Shown: positions 23,201-31,275, numbered from the stretch's first letter. The stretch is DNA of 64,000 bases from Streptomyces sp. NRRL WC-3605 (GCF_001509795.1 NZ_LLZN01000035.1:1-64000), one strand, 5' to 3'. Notes: generated from the letters alone by a model not told the origin. Program-made: numbers and translations.

Positions 23201-25171
23201 CGACAGCACGTTGTCCGCGGCCCAGGCGTCCAGGCCCGCGGTGACCAGGCGGAGCCGGGCGTCCTCCTTCGACAGCGAACCGACCTCGCGCAGGAACGCG
23301 CCCACCGCGCGGCCCAGCTCCAGCGGGCGGCCCAGCTGGTCGCCCTTCCAGAACGGCAGGCGGCCCGGCACACCCGGGGCGGGGGAGACCAGCACCCGGT
23401 CACGCGTGATGTCCTCGATGTGCCACGAGCTGGTGCCCAGCGTGAACACGTCGCCGACACGGGACTCGTAGACCATCTCCTCGTCCAGCTCGCCGACCCG
23501 GCCGCCGCCCTTCTTCGGGTCCGATCCGGCGAGGAACACCCCGAACAGGCCCCGGTCGGGGATCGTGCCGCCCGAGGTGACCGCGAGACGCTGGGCGCCC
23601 GGCCGGCCGGTGACGGTGCCGGCGACCCGGTCCCACACCACGCGCGGGCGCAGCTCCGCGAAGGCGTCCGACGGATAGCGGCCGGCGAGCATGTCGAGGA
23701 CCGCCGTGAACGCCGACTCGGGCAGCGACGCGAAGGGAGCCGCCCGGCGGGCCAGCGCGAGAAGGTCGTCGAACTGCCAGGTGTCCATCGCCGTCATGGC
23801 GACCAGCTGCTGAGCGAGGACGTCCAGCGGGTTCGCCGGGACGCGCAGGGACTCGATGGCGCCCGTGCGCATGCGCTCGGTGACCACGGCGGCCTGGACC
23901 AGGTCGCCCCGGTACTTCGGGAACACCACGCCCGTGGACACGGCTCCGACCTGGTGTCCCGCGCGGCCCACGCGCTGCAGGCCCGACGCCACGGACGGCG
24001 GCGACTCGACCTGGACGACGAGGTCGACCGCGCCCATGTCGATGCCGAGCTCCAGGCTGGAGGTGGCGACGACCGCGGGGAGACGGCCCGCCTTGAGGTC
24101 CTCCTCCACCAGGGCGCGCTGCTCCTTGGAGACCGAGCCGTGGTGGGCGCGGGCGATGACCACGGGCGCGCCCTGGGCGGCACCGGAACCGCCCATCAGC
24201 TCCGCCGGGGAGTGGTGCTCGTCCAGGGGCTCGCCGGTGGCCCGCTCGTAGGCGATCTCGTTCAGGCGGTTGCACAGGCGCTCCGCGAGACGGCGGGAGT
24301 TGGCGAAGACGATCGTGGAGCGGTGCGACTGGACGAGGTCGGTGATCCGCTCCTCGACATGCGGCCAGATCGACGGGCGCTCCTGGCCCTCGGAGCCGTC
24401 GGACACCGGGGAGCCGCCCAGCTCGCCCAGGTCCTCGACGGGGACGACGACCGACAGGTCGAACTCCTTGCCCGACTCCGGCTGGACGATCTCCACCTTC
24501 CGGCGCGGCGAGAGATAGCGCGCGATCTCGTCGACCGGGCGGACGGTCGCGGACAGGCCGATCCGCCGCGCCGGCTTCGGCAGCAGCTCGTCCAGGCGCT
24601 CCAGGCTGAGCGCGAGATGGGCGCCGCGCTTGGTGCCCGCCACCGCGTGCACCTCGTCCAGGATCACCGTCTCGATGCCGGTCAGCGCGTCGCGGGTCGC
24701 CGACGTCAGCATGAGGAACAGGGATTCGGGCGTGGTGATCAGGATGTCCGGGGGCCGGGTCGACAGCGCCCGCCGCTCCGCCGCCGGGGTGTCGCCGGAG
24801 CGGATGCCGACCTTGACCTCCGGCTCGGGCAGGCCGAGCCGGACGGACTCCTGGCGGATGCCGGTCAGCGGGCTGCGCAGATTGCGCTCCACGTCCACGG
24901 CGAGGGCCTTCAGCGGGGAGACGTACAGGACGCGGCAGCGCTTCTTCGGGTCGGCCGGCGGGGGCGCGGAGGCCAGCTGGTCCAGGGCGGCGAGGAACGC
25001 GGCCAGCGTCTTGCCGGAACCGGTCGGGGCCACGACCAGCACGTCCGAGCCCTGGTGGATGGCCTGCCACGCGCCTGCCTGCGCCGCGGTGGGCGCGGAG
25101 AAGGCACCCGTGAACCAGCCACGGGTCGCGGGGGAGAAGCCGTCCAGGGCTCGCTGCGGATCGCTGACCAT
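20297..25171 (-). CDS. lhr: Lhr-type giant ATP-dependent helicase
   Basis: A 1624-aa superfamily 2 helicase. Motif I APTGSGKTLAAF, motif II ILDEVHAV (DEVH) and motif III SATVRP are visible near the N-terminus. Later motifs include IVFANSRRLAERL and ATSSLELGIDMG and the arginine-finger motif QRVGRAGHQ. A long C-terminal part with winged-helix and Lhr-specific domains follows. Length and order match mycobacterial Lhr (~1500 aa), a 3'-5' DNA helicase in DNA damage repair. The ATG at 25171 gives MVSDPQRALDGFSP; a longer frame to 25948 runs antisense through the AraC gene and is not real. CAGGAT lies 6 nt upstream of the ATG, so the message may be leaderless. Confidence 0.93.
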   Translation of the reverse strand: MVSDPQRALDGFSPATRGWFTGAFSAPTAAQAGAWQAIHQGSDVLVVAPTGSGKTLAAFLAALDQLASAPPPADPKKRCRVLYVSPLKALAVDVERNLRSPLTGIRQESVRLGLPEPEVKVGIRSGDTPAAERRALSTRPPDILITTPESLFLMLTSATRDALTGIETVILDEVHAVAGTKRGAHLALSLERLDELLPKPARRIGLSATVRPVDEIARYLSPRRKVEIVQPESGKEFDLSVVVPVEDLGELGGSPVSDGSEGQERPSIWPHVEERITDLVQSHRSTIVFANSRRLAERLCNRLNEIAYERATGEPLDEHHSPAELMGGSGAAQGAPVVIARAHHGSVSKEQRALVEEDLKAGRLPAVVATSSLELGIDMGAVDLVVQVESPPSVASGLQRVGRAGHQVGAVSTGVVFPKYRGDLVQAAVVTERMRTGAIESLRVPANPLDVLAQQLVAMTAMDTWQFDDLLALARRAAPFASLPESAFTAVLDMLAGRYPSDAFAELRPRVVWDRVAGTVTGRPGAQRLAVTSGGTIPDRGLFGVFLAGSDPKKGGGRVGELDEEMVYESRVGDVFTLGTSSWHIEDITRDRVLVSPAPGVPGRLPFWKGDQLGRPLELGRAVGAFLREVGSLSKEDARLRLVTAGLDAWAADNVLSYLDEQREACGHIPDDRTIVVERFRDELGDWRVVVHSPFGAQVHAPWALALGAKLSERYGMDAQVMHADDGIVLRLPDADLMGLDLLDQEPRKGGTEYDADQAPVGAADVVFDKGDVDQVVTDQVGGSALFASRFRECAARALLLPRRNPGKRTPLWQQRQRAAQLLEVAGEFGSFPIVLEAVRECLQDVFDVPGLVELMGDLEARKVRLVEVTTPEPSPFARSLLFGYVAQFLYEGDSPLAERRAAALSLDSRLLAELLGQAELRELLDAEVLGELERELQWLTEDRRIKDVEGVADLLRVLGPLTDAELAERGAEPAWARELAGARRAIKVRIGGADHWAAIEDAGRLRDALGTALPVGVPEAFTEPVKDPLGDLLARYARTHGPFTSATAAARFGLGVAITDGALQRLAANGRVVQGEFHPAGIGQEWCDAAVLRRLRRRSLAALRHELEPVPPGALAQFLPQWQHIGKGHGLRGIDGLVRAIEQLQGASVPASALEKLVLPSRVAGYQPAMLDELTAAGEVVWAGAGSLPGKDGWVSLYMADTAPLLLPQPHPLELTALHQSILDALSGGYGLFFRQIADQIRATTHPEATDPQLADALWELAWSGRLTNDTLAPMRSLLGSGRTAGSTAHRAKRTVPRGRYGSLTAAARTASRTGPPTVAGRWSLLPAHEPDPTVRAHALARTLLDRHGVVTRGAVAAEGVEGGFSATYRILAAFEESGQARRGYVVEGLGAAQFAMDGAVDRLRAVSNARDRGEDLPAPRAPGTDGSGGTPDDPDGGPSYDIPDLDHDFLDAHLDRLKPDEYVSPLDRAAAGTRRGPNAPWANGARRNRPAPDTRAVVLAAADPANAYGAALPWPEPPTGAGHKPGRKAGSLVVLVDGELTLYMERGGKTLLAWPSAPETEPADDVRLRAAAEALAGAAAAGSLGTVTVERVNGAAALTSSVGTLLEAAGFIATPRGLRLRA

Positions 25172-25285
25172 GCGTCCATCCTGCACCCGGGGACTGACAA
25201 GACGGCTGACCTGCGCGGATGTCGCCGAGCCGGAACCGCCGGCGGGCCCCTTCGCACCCGGGGCGAGGGAGGAGCGCGGGTCGCG

Positions 25286-25291
25286 GACAAT
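25286..25291 (+). promoter_or_regulatory. -10 element of the AraC-type gene, leaderless type
   Basis: GACAAT ends 6 nt before the ATG at 25298. Confidence 0.4.
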
Positions 25292-25297
25292 GGGGAC

Positions 25298-26149
25298 ATG
25301 GCGGGGCAGGGTGAGAAGGCGCGGCACTGGCGGTACGCCGAGCTGCCCGACGTCGACCTGCTGCGCGCCCGCTACATCCGCAAGGCGTTCGTGCGGCACA
25401 CCCACGAGCACTTCGTGATCGCCGCGATCGCCGACGGCGTGGAGGTCTTCCACCACGGGGGCGCCGACCAGTACGCCGGGGCCGGGGCGCTCGCGCTGGT
25501 CAACCCGGACACGCCCCACACCGGGCGGGCCGGTGTCCCCGAGGGCTGGCAGTACGGGGCGGTCTACCCCTCGCCGCAGGTCGTCGCGGAGATCGCCGCC
25601 GAGACGACGTCGATCAGGGGGACGCCCGGGTTCGTACGGCCCGTGCTGGACGATCCGTACGCCGTGTCCCTGGTCCACCAGGTGCTGCGGGCCGCCGACG
25701 AGGGCAACGCGCTCGCCGCCGACACCCTCCTGCGGGTCGCCGTGACCCGGCTGCTGCGGCTGAACGGAGGGGAGCTGCCGCAGCGCGAGGTGCGGTCGGC
25801 CGGCGCCCGTGTCGCGGCACGCGCGCGCGAGGTGCTCGAACGGCGCATGGCCGAGCCGCCCAGCCTGGAGAGGCTCGCCGGCGACCTGGGCGCCAGCCCC
25901 TTCGCCCTGCTGCGGGCGTTCGGGGACACCTACGGGATGCCGCCGCACACCTGGCTGACCGACGCGCGCGTGCGGCGCGCCCGCCGGATGCTGGACGCGG
26001 GCGTCTCACCCGCCGAGGCCGCGCTCGCCGTGGGCTTCACCGACCAGCCCCACCTCAACCGGCACTTCAGCCGGATCGTCGGCGTGCCGCCCGGCGCCTA
26101 CCAGCGCGAGCGCAAGAACGTACAAGACGCCTGGCGGGAGCCGTCCTAG
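25298..26149 (+). CDS. AraC-family transcriptional regulator next to azlCD
   Basis: A 283-aa regulator. The N-terminal cupin-like AraC-binding domain contains FVRHTHEHFVIAAI and NPDTPHTG. The C-terminal double helix-turn-helix contains LERLAGDLGASPFALLRAF and AALAVGFTDQPHLNRHFSR, the usual AraC signature. It is divergent from lhr and runs straight into azlC on the same strand, so the likely target is the azlCD exporter, with a branched-chain amino acid or related compound as ligand (inference). Its TAG stop codon forms part of the -10 hexamer proposed for azlC. Confidence 0.85.
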   Translation: MAGQGEKARHWRYAELPDVDLLRARYIRKAFVRHTHEHFVIAAIADGVEVFHHGGADQYAGAGALALVNPDTPHTGRAGVPEGWQYGAVYPSPQVVAEIAAETTSIRGTPGFVRPVLDDPYAVSLVHQVLRAADEGNALAADTLLRVAVTRLLRLNGGELPQREVRSAGARVAARAREVLERRMAEPPSLERLAGDLGASPFALLRAFGDTYGMPPHTWLTDARVRRARRMLDAGVSPAEAALAVGFTDQPHLNRHFSRIVGVPPGAYQRERKNVQDAWREPS

Positions 26150-26152
26150 CGT
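26147..26152 (+). promoter_or_regulatory. -10 element of azlC overlapping the araC stop codon
   Basis: TAGCGT ends 7 nt before the azlC GTG (26160), and its first three bases are the AraC-type gene's stop codon. It matches the other leaderless starts in the window. Confidence 0.4.
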
Positions 26153-26159
26153 TGCGGAC

Positions 26160-27020
26160 GTGTCAGAACGGAAAGCCCTCGCAGGACCCAGGACAGATCA
26201 GGCCCAGGACCCAGCACCGGACCGGGACCCGGACCGCGCCCCCGGGACGGATCCCGACGACGGGGACCGCGCCCCCGGGACGGATCCCGACGACGGGGAC
26301 CACACCCACGGGACGGATCCCGACGACGGCCGGGGCAAGCCCGACGCCGCCGTGGTGCGCGACGCCCTCGGTGTGGGTGTCGCCGTCGGGCTGTCCGGCT
26401 TCGCCTTCGGAGTGACGTCCGCCGGCAGCGGACTCACCCTCGCGCAGACCTGTGCGCTCAGCCTGCTGGTCTTCACCGGGGCCTCCCAGTTCGCGCTCGT
26501 CGGGGCGCTCGCGGCGGGCGGCAGCCCGCTGACCGCGGCCGCCGGCGCCTTCTTCCTCGGCGTGCGCAACGCCTTCTACGGGCTGCGCCTGTCGCAGGTG
26601 CTGCGCCTCACGCGCGCGATACGGCCGTTCGCCGCCCAGTGGGTGATCGACGAGACGACCGCGGTGACGCTGGCGCAGCCGACCCGGCGCAGCGCCCGGA
26701 TCGGGTTCCTGGTGACCGGGCTGAGCCTGTACGTGCTGTGGAACCTCACGACCCTGCTGGGTGCCCTGGGCGCCGAGGCCATCGGGGACACCGACGCCTG
26801 GGGGCTCGACGCGGCGGGACCCGCGGTCTTCCTCGCCCTGCTCGCGCCGATGCTGAAGTCCACGACCGAGCGCGCCGTGGCCGGTCTGGCCGTGGTGCTG
26901 GGACTCGGACTGCTGCCCGTCCTGCCCGCCGGTGTGCCGGTCCTGGTGGCCGCGCTGGCGGCGCCGGTCGTGCTGTGGGCGCGGGGCCGTCGGGGCGGCG
27001 CACCGGAGGAGGGACGATGA
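26160..27020 (+). CDS. azlC: AzlC-family branched-chain amino acid exporter subunit
   Basis: A 286-aa membrane protein, the large subunit of the AzlCD-type LIV-E exporter. About residues 64-280 hold the AzlC domain with several helices (GVAVGLSGFAFGVTSAGSGL, FTGASQFALVGALAAGG, FFLGVRNAFYGLRLSQ, WVIDETTAV). The first ~64 residues are hydrophilic and contain three copies of an 11-residue repeat (DRAPGTDPDDG type). A GTG at 26352 would remove this extension. The GTG at 26160 is kept because a -10 hexamer lies 7 nt ahead of it. The stop overlaps the azlD start (ATGA). Confidence 0.85.
   Translation: MSERKALAGPRTDQAQDPAPDRDPDRAPGTDPDDGDRAPGTDPDDGDHTHGTDPDDGRGKPDAAVVRDALGVGVAVGLSGFAFGVTSAGSGLTLAQTCALSLLVFTGASQFALVGALAAGGSPLTAAAGAFFLGVRNAFYGLRLSQVLRLTRAIRPFAAQWVIDETTAVTLAQPTRRSARIGFLVTGLSLYVLWNLTTLLGALGAEAIGDTDAWGLDAAGPAVFLALLAPMLKSTTERAVAGLAVVLGLGLLPVLPAGVPVLVAALAAPVVLWARGRRGGAPEEGR
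26234..26333 (+). repeat. Three 33-bp tandem repeats in azlC 5' region
   Basis: GGGACGGATCCCGACGACGG recurs at 26244, 26277 and 26310 with exact 33-bp spacing. It encodes an 11-residue Asp/Pro/Gly-rich repeat in the hydrophilic N-terminal extension. Confidence 0.85.
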
Positions 27021-27325
27021 ACGTCTGGATCGCGATCGCCGTCACCGCGATCGGCTGCTACGCCGTGAAGCTGATCGGGCTCCTCGTGCCCGCAGGTGCC
27101 CTGGAGCGGCCCCTCGTGCGGCGCCTGGCCGCCCTGCTGCCGGTCGCCCTCCTGGCCGCGCTGACCGCCCAGCAGACGTTCGCCGACGGGCGGGAGCTCG
27201 TCCTGGACGCGCGCGTGGGCGGGCTCGCCGCGGCCGCCGTCATGCTGATCCTGCGGGCACCCTTCCTGCTCGTCGTCGCGGCGGCCGTCCTCGTGACGGC
27301 GGGGGTGCGGGCCCTCGGAGGCTGA
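27017..27325 (+). CDS. azlD: AzlD-family exporter small subunit
   Basis: A 102-aa protein with three or four hydrophobic segments (WIAIAVTAIGCYAVKLIGLL, LLPVALLAALTAQQTF, AAAVMLILRAPFLLVVAAAV). It belongs to the AzlD family, the partner of AzlC in branched-chain amino acid export. It is translationally coupled to azlC by a 4-nt overlap, with GGAGGAGGGAC as ribosome binding site. Confidence 0.88.
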   Translation: MNVWIAIAVTAIGCYAVKLIGLLVPAGALERPLVRRLAALLPVALLAALTAQQTFADGRELVLDARVGGLAAAAVMLILRAPFLLVVAAAVLVTAGVRALGG

Positions 27326-27353
27326 CCGTGCCCTTGGGGGCGCGGGGTGCCGG

Positions 27354-28289
27354 TCAGCCGATGTGGCGGCCGTACGCCCGGAGGGTGCGCAGCGCCTCGA
27401 TGGTCGCCATGGGGCGGGTCTCCAGCGCGATACCGGGCGCCCACCGGTGCCGGCGGGTCGGCCAGCCGCCGTCCTCCCGCTGCTCGCCGGTGAGCCGGTC
27501 GAGGGAGCGCTCCATCTCCTCGTCCGTGAACCACGCGCGCGCGAGGGAGTCCGGACGGGGCGCGTACTCGTGCGGGAAGTGGGACGCCCCCTCCGCGAGC
27601 GGGGAGCCGTCGGCGCCGCTCGGCTCCGGTGCCACCAGGCGCTGCCTGCGCACCAGCCGGCCCAGCCGGTCGGCGGCCGCCTCCGCGCGCGGGCGGTCCG
27701 GAGCCGAGTCCAGGAAGGCGACCGCCGCCTCCACCTCGTACGGATGCGACTTCTCCAGGGACTCGACGACCTGCCAGCAGAAGTCCGTCGCGCGGAACAG
27801 CCAGGCGTGCCAGACGTCGTTGCGATGCAGCAGGCCCACCACCGGCCCCGTGGCCAGGAGGGAGCTGGGCGCCGGCTCCACGACCGGCAGCGACGGTGCC
27901 GCGGGGTAGCCGCGCAGGCTGGGATGGACGGCCGGCAGGGCGCCGTCCGGGGCCGAGACCGAGGTGAGATGGCGGCAGACGCGGTCCACACGCTGTCCGC
28001 CGCACCGCCCGATCGCGTCCAGCACCTGGAGCGCGCGGCAGGCGTGCAGCGGCTGGCTGACCGGGCCCCGCAGGTCCGGGTCCAGACCGTGGCCGTACCC
28101 GCCGTCGTCGTTGCGGTAGGCGTCCAGCGCGGTCTCCACCGGGTCGGCGGGGCCGTTCAGGAAGTGGTAGGCGAAGAGGCGCTGTTCCAGCACGCGCGCG
28201 GTCAGCCAGACGAACTGCTCGGCGTTAAACAGCGGGGAGCGCGCCGGGGGAGGCGCCTGGCTGAGCGGGGAGGCTCCTGGTTCGGGCAT
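27354..28289 (-). CDS. Prenyltransferase/squalene-cyclase-like alpha-helical repeat protein
   Basis: A 311-aa protein of unknown role. Motifs such as YRNDDGGYGHGLDPDLRG and GEQREDGGWPTRRHRWAPG are the QDGGW-type turns of the terpenoid cyclase/prenyltransferase alpha/alpha toroid fold. There is no DXDD or other catalytic cyclase motif, so enzyme activity is doubtful. The ATG at 28289 is preceded by a -10 hexamer (TACGGT) 7 nt upstream. It stands alone, convergent with azlD and divergent from the LacI gene. Confidence 0.75.
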   Translation of the reverse strand: MPEPGASPLSQAPPPARSPLFNAEQFVWLTARVLEQRLFAYHFLNGPADPVETALDAYRNDDGGYGHGLDPDLRGPVSQPLHACRALQVLDAIGRCGGQRVDRVCRHLTSVSAPDGALPAVHPSLRGYPAAPSLPVVEPAPSSLLATGPVVGLLHRNDVWHAWLFRATDFCWQVVESLEKSHPYEVEAAVAFLDSAPDRPRAEAAADRLGRLVRRQRLVAPEPSGADGSPLAEGASHFPHEYAPRPDSLARAWFTDEEMERSLDRLTGEQREDGGWPTRRHRWAPGIALETRPMATIEALRTLRAYGRHIG

Positions 28290-28296
28290 GCGACAG

Positions 28297-28302
28297 ACCG
28301 TA
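28297..28302 (-). promoter_or_regulatory. -10 element of the toroid-fold gene, leaderless type
   Basis: TACGGT on the minus strand ends 7 nt before the ATG at 28289. Confidence 0.45.
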
Positions 28303-28495
28303 GGGCGGAATGCGGTCTCGGCAAGGGGTACCGGCCCAGGCCCACTCTCAGGGGCGGGATACCGGACGCGTCCGGTTGACGGTCGCAGCGGGTACTTGCC
28401 CGTGGACCGTGACCCCTCGTCCGGACTCACAGGTCTCCCGGCCCTCGATCATGCGCGCGCACGGCCCGTAGGATCGGGTGCCCTTGGGGGTGGTT

Positions 28496-29509
28496 ATGGG
28501 GAGGCAGCGCCCTGGTTCGCCGACACTGGAAGAGGTCGCGGCCCTGGCCGGTGTCGGGCGGGGGACCGTCTCGCGGGTCATCAACAACGCGGCGGGCGTG
28601 AAGGATTCGACGCGCCGGACCGTCGAGCGGGCCATCGCCGAACTGGGCTATGTCCCGAACCTGGCGGCGCGCTCCCTGGCCGGCCGGCGCGCGGACGCCG
28701 TGACGCTGGTCATGACCGAGCGGGACTGGCGGCTGTTCGGGGAACCCTTCTTCGCGGAGATCGTCCAGTCGGTCGGCGACGCCCTCGCCGATGCCTCGGT
28801 CCAGCTGCTGCTCACCCTGGTCCGCACCGGCGCCGAGCGGCGGCGCCTGGTGGCGTACGCGCGCGGCGGACGGGTGGACGGGGTCCTGCTGATGTCCGTA
28901 CGCAGCGAGGACCGGCTGCCGGACATGCTCGCCGAGGCCGGACTGCCCACGGTGCTGCTCGGGCGCCGCTCGGGCGACGAGAACGTCACGTACGTCGACG
29001 CGGACAACGTGGGCGGTGCCCGTGACGCGGTGAGGCACCTGGTGCGTGGCGGGCGCACCCGGATCGCCGCGGTCACCGGTCCGCTCGACATGTACGTCAC
29101 CCAGTGCCGGCTGCGCGGCTACCGGGAGGCCCTCGCCGACGCGGGGCTGGAACCGCTGGTCGTCGAGGGCGACTTCACCGAGGGCAGCGGGCGCCGGGCG
29201 GCGGCCGAACTCCTGGAGCGGCACCCGGACGTCGACGCCGTGTTCGCCGCCTCGGACACCATGGCCGCCGGGGCGCTGGGCGTGCTGCGGGGCGCCGGGC
29301 GTCGGGTGCCCGAGGACGTCGCGGTGATCGGCTTCGACGACTTCCCGCTCGCCCAGCACACCGACCCGCCGCTGACGACGGTCCGCCAGCCGATGGAGGA
29401 GATCGGGCGGACCATGGTGCGGCTGCTGCTGGAGGAGATGGAGCGGCCCGAGGTGGCGTGGCGGCACGTCATCCTGCGCACGCGACTGGTGGTGCGCGGC
29501 TCCGCCTGA
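28496..29509 (+). CDS. LacI-family repressor of the cellulose island (CebR-like)
   Basis: A 337-aa LacI/GalR regulator. The N-terminal helix-turn-helix and hinge (TLEEVAALAGVGRGTVSRVI, AIAELGYVPNLAARSLAG) closely resemble those of CebR, the cellobiose-responsive repressor. A periplasmic-binding-type effector domain follows, with DAVFAASDTMAAGALGVL and VIGFDDFPLA. Three GGGAGCGCTCCC palindromes of the kind CebR binds lie downstream, between its stop codon and the GH12 gene, so it probably represses the three following genes until cello-oligosaccharides arrive (inference). It is not the cebR of the cebEFG-bglC locus, as no such importer is here. The ATG at 28496 has GGGGGTGG just upstream; a GTG at 28478 is possible. 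Confidence 0.88.
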   Translation: MGRQRPGSPTLEEVAALAGVGRGTVSRVINNAAGVKDSTRRTVERAIAELGYVPNLAARSLAGRRADAVTLVMTERDWRLFGEPFFAEIVQSVGDALADASVQLLLTLVRTGAERRRLVAYARGGRVDGVLLMSVRSEDRLPDMLAEAGLPTVLLGRRSGDENVTYVDADNVGGARDAVRHLVRGGRTRIAAVTGPLDMYVTQCRLRGYREALADAGLEPLVVEGDFTEGSGRRAAAELLERHPDVDAVFAASDTMAAGALGVLRGAGRRVPEDVAVIGFDDFPLAQHTDPPLTTVRQPMEEIGRTMVRLLLEEMERPEVAWRHVILRTRLVVRGSA

Positions 29510-29532
29510 GCCCGATTTGTTACGCAACATTT

Positions 29533-29546
29533 CGGGAGCGCTCCCA
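29533..29546. promoter_or_regulatory. CebR-type operator 1
   Basis: CGGGAGCGCTCCCA, one mismatch from the perfect palindrome TGGGAGCGCTCCCA. It lies 24 bp after the LacI stop. Confidence 0.75.
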
Positions 29547-29673
29547 AGGCGCCGGACGGCCTCAGACGCACCCTCGGGCTGACGTGCGGCTTCGAAAATC
29601 CGTCGCCGAAGTCCTTGCGCATGGGGTTGTCAGGGACATGTGAGGCTCCTACAGTCCGGACTCGGACGGTGAG

Positions 29674-29687
29674 TGGGAGCGCTCCCA
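29674..29687. promoter_or_regulatory. CebR-type operator 2 (perfect palindrome)
   Basis: TGGGAGCGCTCCCA, identical to the published CebR-box consensus for streptomycetes as remembered. It lies upstream of the GH12 gene. Confidence 0.85.
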
Positions 29688-29698
29688 CCAGTGAGGGG

Positions 29699-29712
29699 TG
29701 GGAGCGCTCCCG
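29699..29712. promoter_or_regulatory. CebR-type operator 3
   Basis: TGGGAGCGCTCCCG, 25 bp centre to centre from operator 2. That places the two sites 2-3 helical turns apart, 67 bp before the GH12 start codon. Confidence 0.8.
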
Positions 29713-29778
29713 AAATGAGCCGTCCGGCTCCCTCCGTGAGACGCGACCTGTCCGGATCTTCTTCCGAGAGGCACCCGC

Positions 29779-30915
29779 ATGCGACCGTCACCGCACAGCC
29801 CTCGCACCGCGCGCGGCCTGTTAGCCGCGCTGCTCTCCGCCCTCGCCGCCGTCGCGGCGCTCCTCGTGGCGACCCAGCCGGCCCAGGCCGCCGACACCGT
29901 GATCTGCGAGCAGTTCGGCTCGGCCGTCGTCCAGGGGCGCTACGTCGTACAGAACAACCGCTGGGGCACCAGCGCCGCCCAGTGCGTCACCGCCACCGAC
30001 ACCGGCTTCCGCGTGACCCAGGCGGACGGCTCGGTCCCGACCAACGGCGCCCCCAAGTCGTACCCGTCGGTCTTCAACGGCTGTCACTACACGAACTGTT
30101 CGCCGGGGACCAACCTCCCGGCGCAGGTCAGCACCATCTCCAGCGCGCCCAGCAGCATCTCGTACGGCTATGTGTCGAACGCCGTCTACAACGCCTCGTA
30201 CGACATCTGGCTGGACCCGACGCCCCGCACCGACGGCGTCAACCGGACCGAGATCATGATCTGGTTCAACCGCGTCGGGCCGATCCAGCCGATCGGCTCT
30301 CCGGTCGGCACCGCCTCCGTGGGCGGCCGCTCCTGGGAGGTGTGGACCGGGAGCAACGGCTCCAACGACGTGATCTCCTTCGTCGCCCCCTCGGCGATCG
30401 GCGGCTGGAGCTTCGACGTCATGGACTTCGTCGACCAGACCGTCGCCCGGGGCCTGGCACAGAACAACTGGTACCTGACCAGCGTTCAGGCCGGGTTCGA
30501 GCCCTGGCAGAACGGCGCGGGTCTGGCCGTGAACTCCTTCTCCTCCACCGTCGACCTCGGCGGCGGCGGTGACCCGGGCGGCCCCGGTGGTCCCGCCACG
30601 GCCTGCCAGGTGACCTATGCGACCAACGTCTGGCAGGGCGGCTTCACGGCGGACGTCACCGTCAGGAACACCGGTTCCGCCGCCGTGGACAACTGGCGGC
30701 TCGGCTTCACCCTGCCCTCCGGACAGCGCGTCACCAACTCCTGGAACGCCGACCTGTCCGGCTCCTCGGGCGCCGTGACGGCGAGCCCCGCGGCGCACAA
30801 CGCGCGGATCGCCGCCGGGGGCAGTCAGACCTTCGGCTTCCAGGGCACTTACAGCGGCACGTTCACCAGGCCCACCGGATTCAGCCTGAACGGCACCGCC
30901 TGCACCAGCGCGTGA
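29779..30915 (+). CDS. celB: Secreted GH12 endoglucanase with CBM2 (CelB-like)
   Basis: A 378-aa secreted cellulase. The signal peptide ends at about QAA (residue 38). The GH12 catalytic domain covers about 39-265; nucleophile Glu158 lies in RTEIMIW and acid/base Glu241 in AGFEPW. A Gly/Pro linker (GGGGDPGGPGGP) leads to a C-terminal CBM2 with CQVTYATNVWQGGFTADVTV and TNSWNADL. The catalytic domain is very similar to S. lividans CelB as remembered. It cuts internal beta-1,4-glucan bonds outside the cell. It is the first structural gene after the LacI regulator and its operators. Confidence 0.93.
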   Translation: MRPSPHSPRTARGLLAALLSALAAVAALLVATQPAQAADTVICEQFGSAVVQGRYVVQNNRWGTSAAQCVTATDTGFRVTQADGSVPTNGAPKSYPSVFNGCHYTNCSPGTNLPAQVSTISSAPSSISYGYVSNAVYNASYDIWLDPTPRTDGVNRTEIMIWFNRVGPIQPIGSPVGTASVGGRSWEVWTGSNGSNDVISFVAPSAIGGWSFDVMDFVDQTVARGLAQNNWYLTSVQAGFEPWQNGAGLAVNSFSSTVDLGGGGDPGGPGGPATACQVTYATNVWQGGFTADVTVRNTGSAAVDNWRLGFTLPSGQRVTNSWNADLSGSSGAVTASPAAHNARIAAGGSQTFGFQGTYSGTFTRPTGFSLNGTACTSA

Positions 30916-30918
30916 CCG

Positions 30919-30941
30919 ACGCCGGTGCGCCGCACCGGCGT
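30919..30941 (+). terminator. Hairpin after the GH12 gene
   Basis: ACGCCGGTGCG and its exact complement flank a single C, 4 nt after the stop codon. The loop is very tight, so the outer 9-10 bp would form the stem. A terminator is likely. Confidence 0.55.
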
Positions 30942-31134
30942 TCGGGGCCTGCCCCGCCTTCCCGCACCGACGGGGGCAGGCCCTCTCCCCCCTCCGGCCC
31001 GCGCCCGGAAAGGCCCACCCCCCATGAGCCCGAGCCCCATCCTGCCGTTACGCGGCTCCGCGACAGCCGCAGTACTGCGCGCCGCGGCCCACGCCCCGAC
31101 CGGTGAGGCCCCGACGGCCGCCGCCCTTCACTGG

Positions 31135-31275
31135 CAGTACTCCCGTCAGGCGGGCCGTCGCCCGGGACGGGCCGTCCTTCCCTGCCAGTACTCCCGTCAG
31201 GCGGGCCGTCGCCCGGGGCGGGCCGTCCTGCCCTGCCAGGACCCCCGCCAGCCGGGCCGCCGCCCGGGACGCCCT
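31135..31275 (+). repeat. 51-bp tandem repeat array (about 2.7 copies)
   Basis: The block beginning CAGTACTCCCGTCAGGCGGG starts at 31135, 31186 and (diverged) 31237, with exact 51-bp spacing. Confidence 0.85.

Noticed and set aside
25172..25948. An N-terminal extension of the lhr frame
   Set aside because: It lies antisense to the well-supported AraC-type gene and has no helicase similarity.
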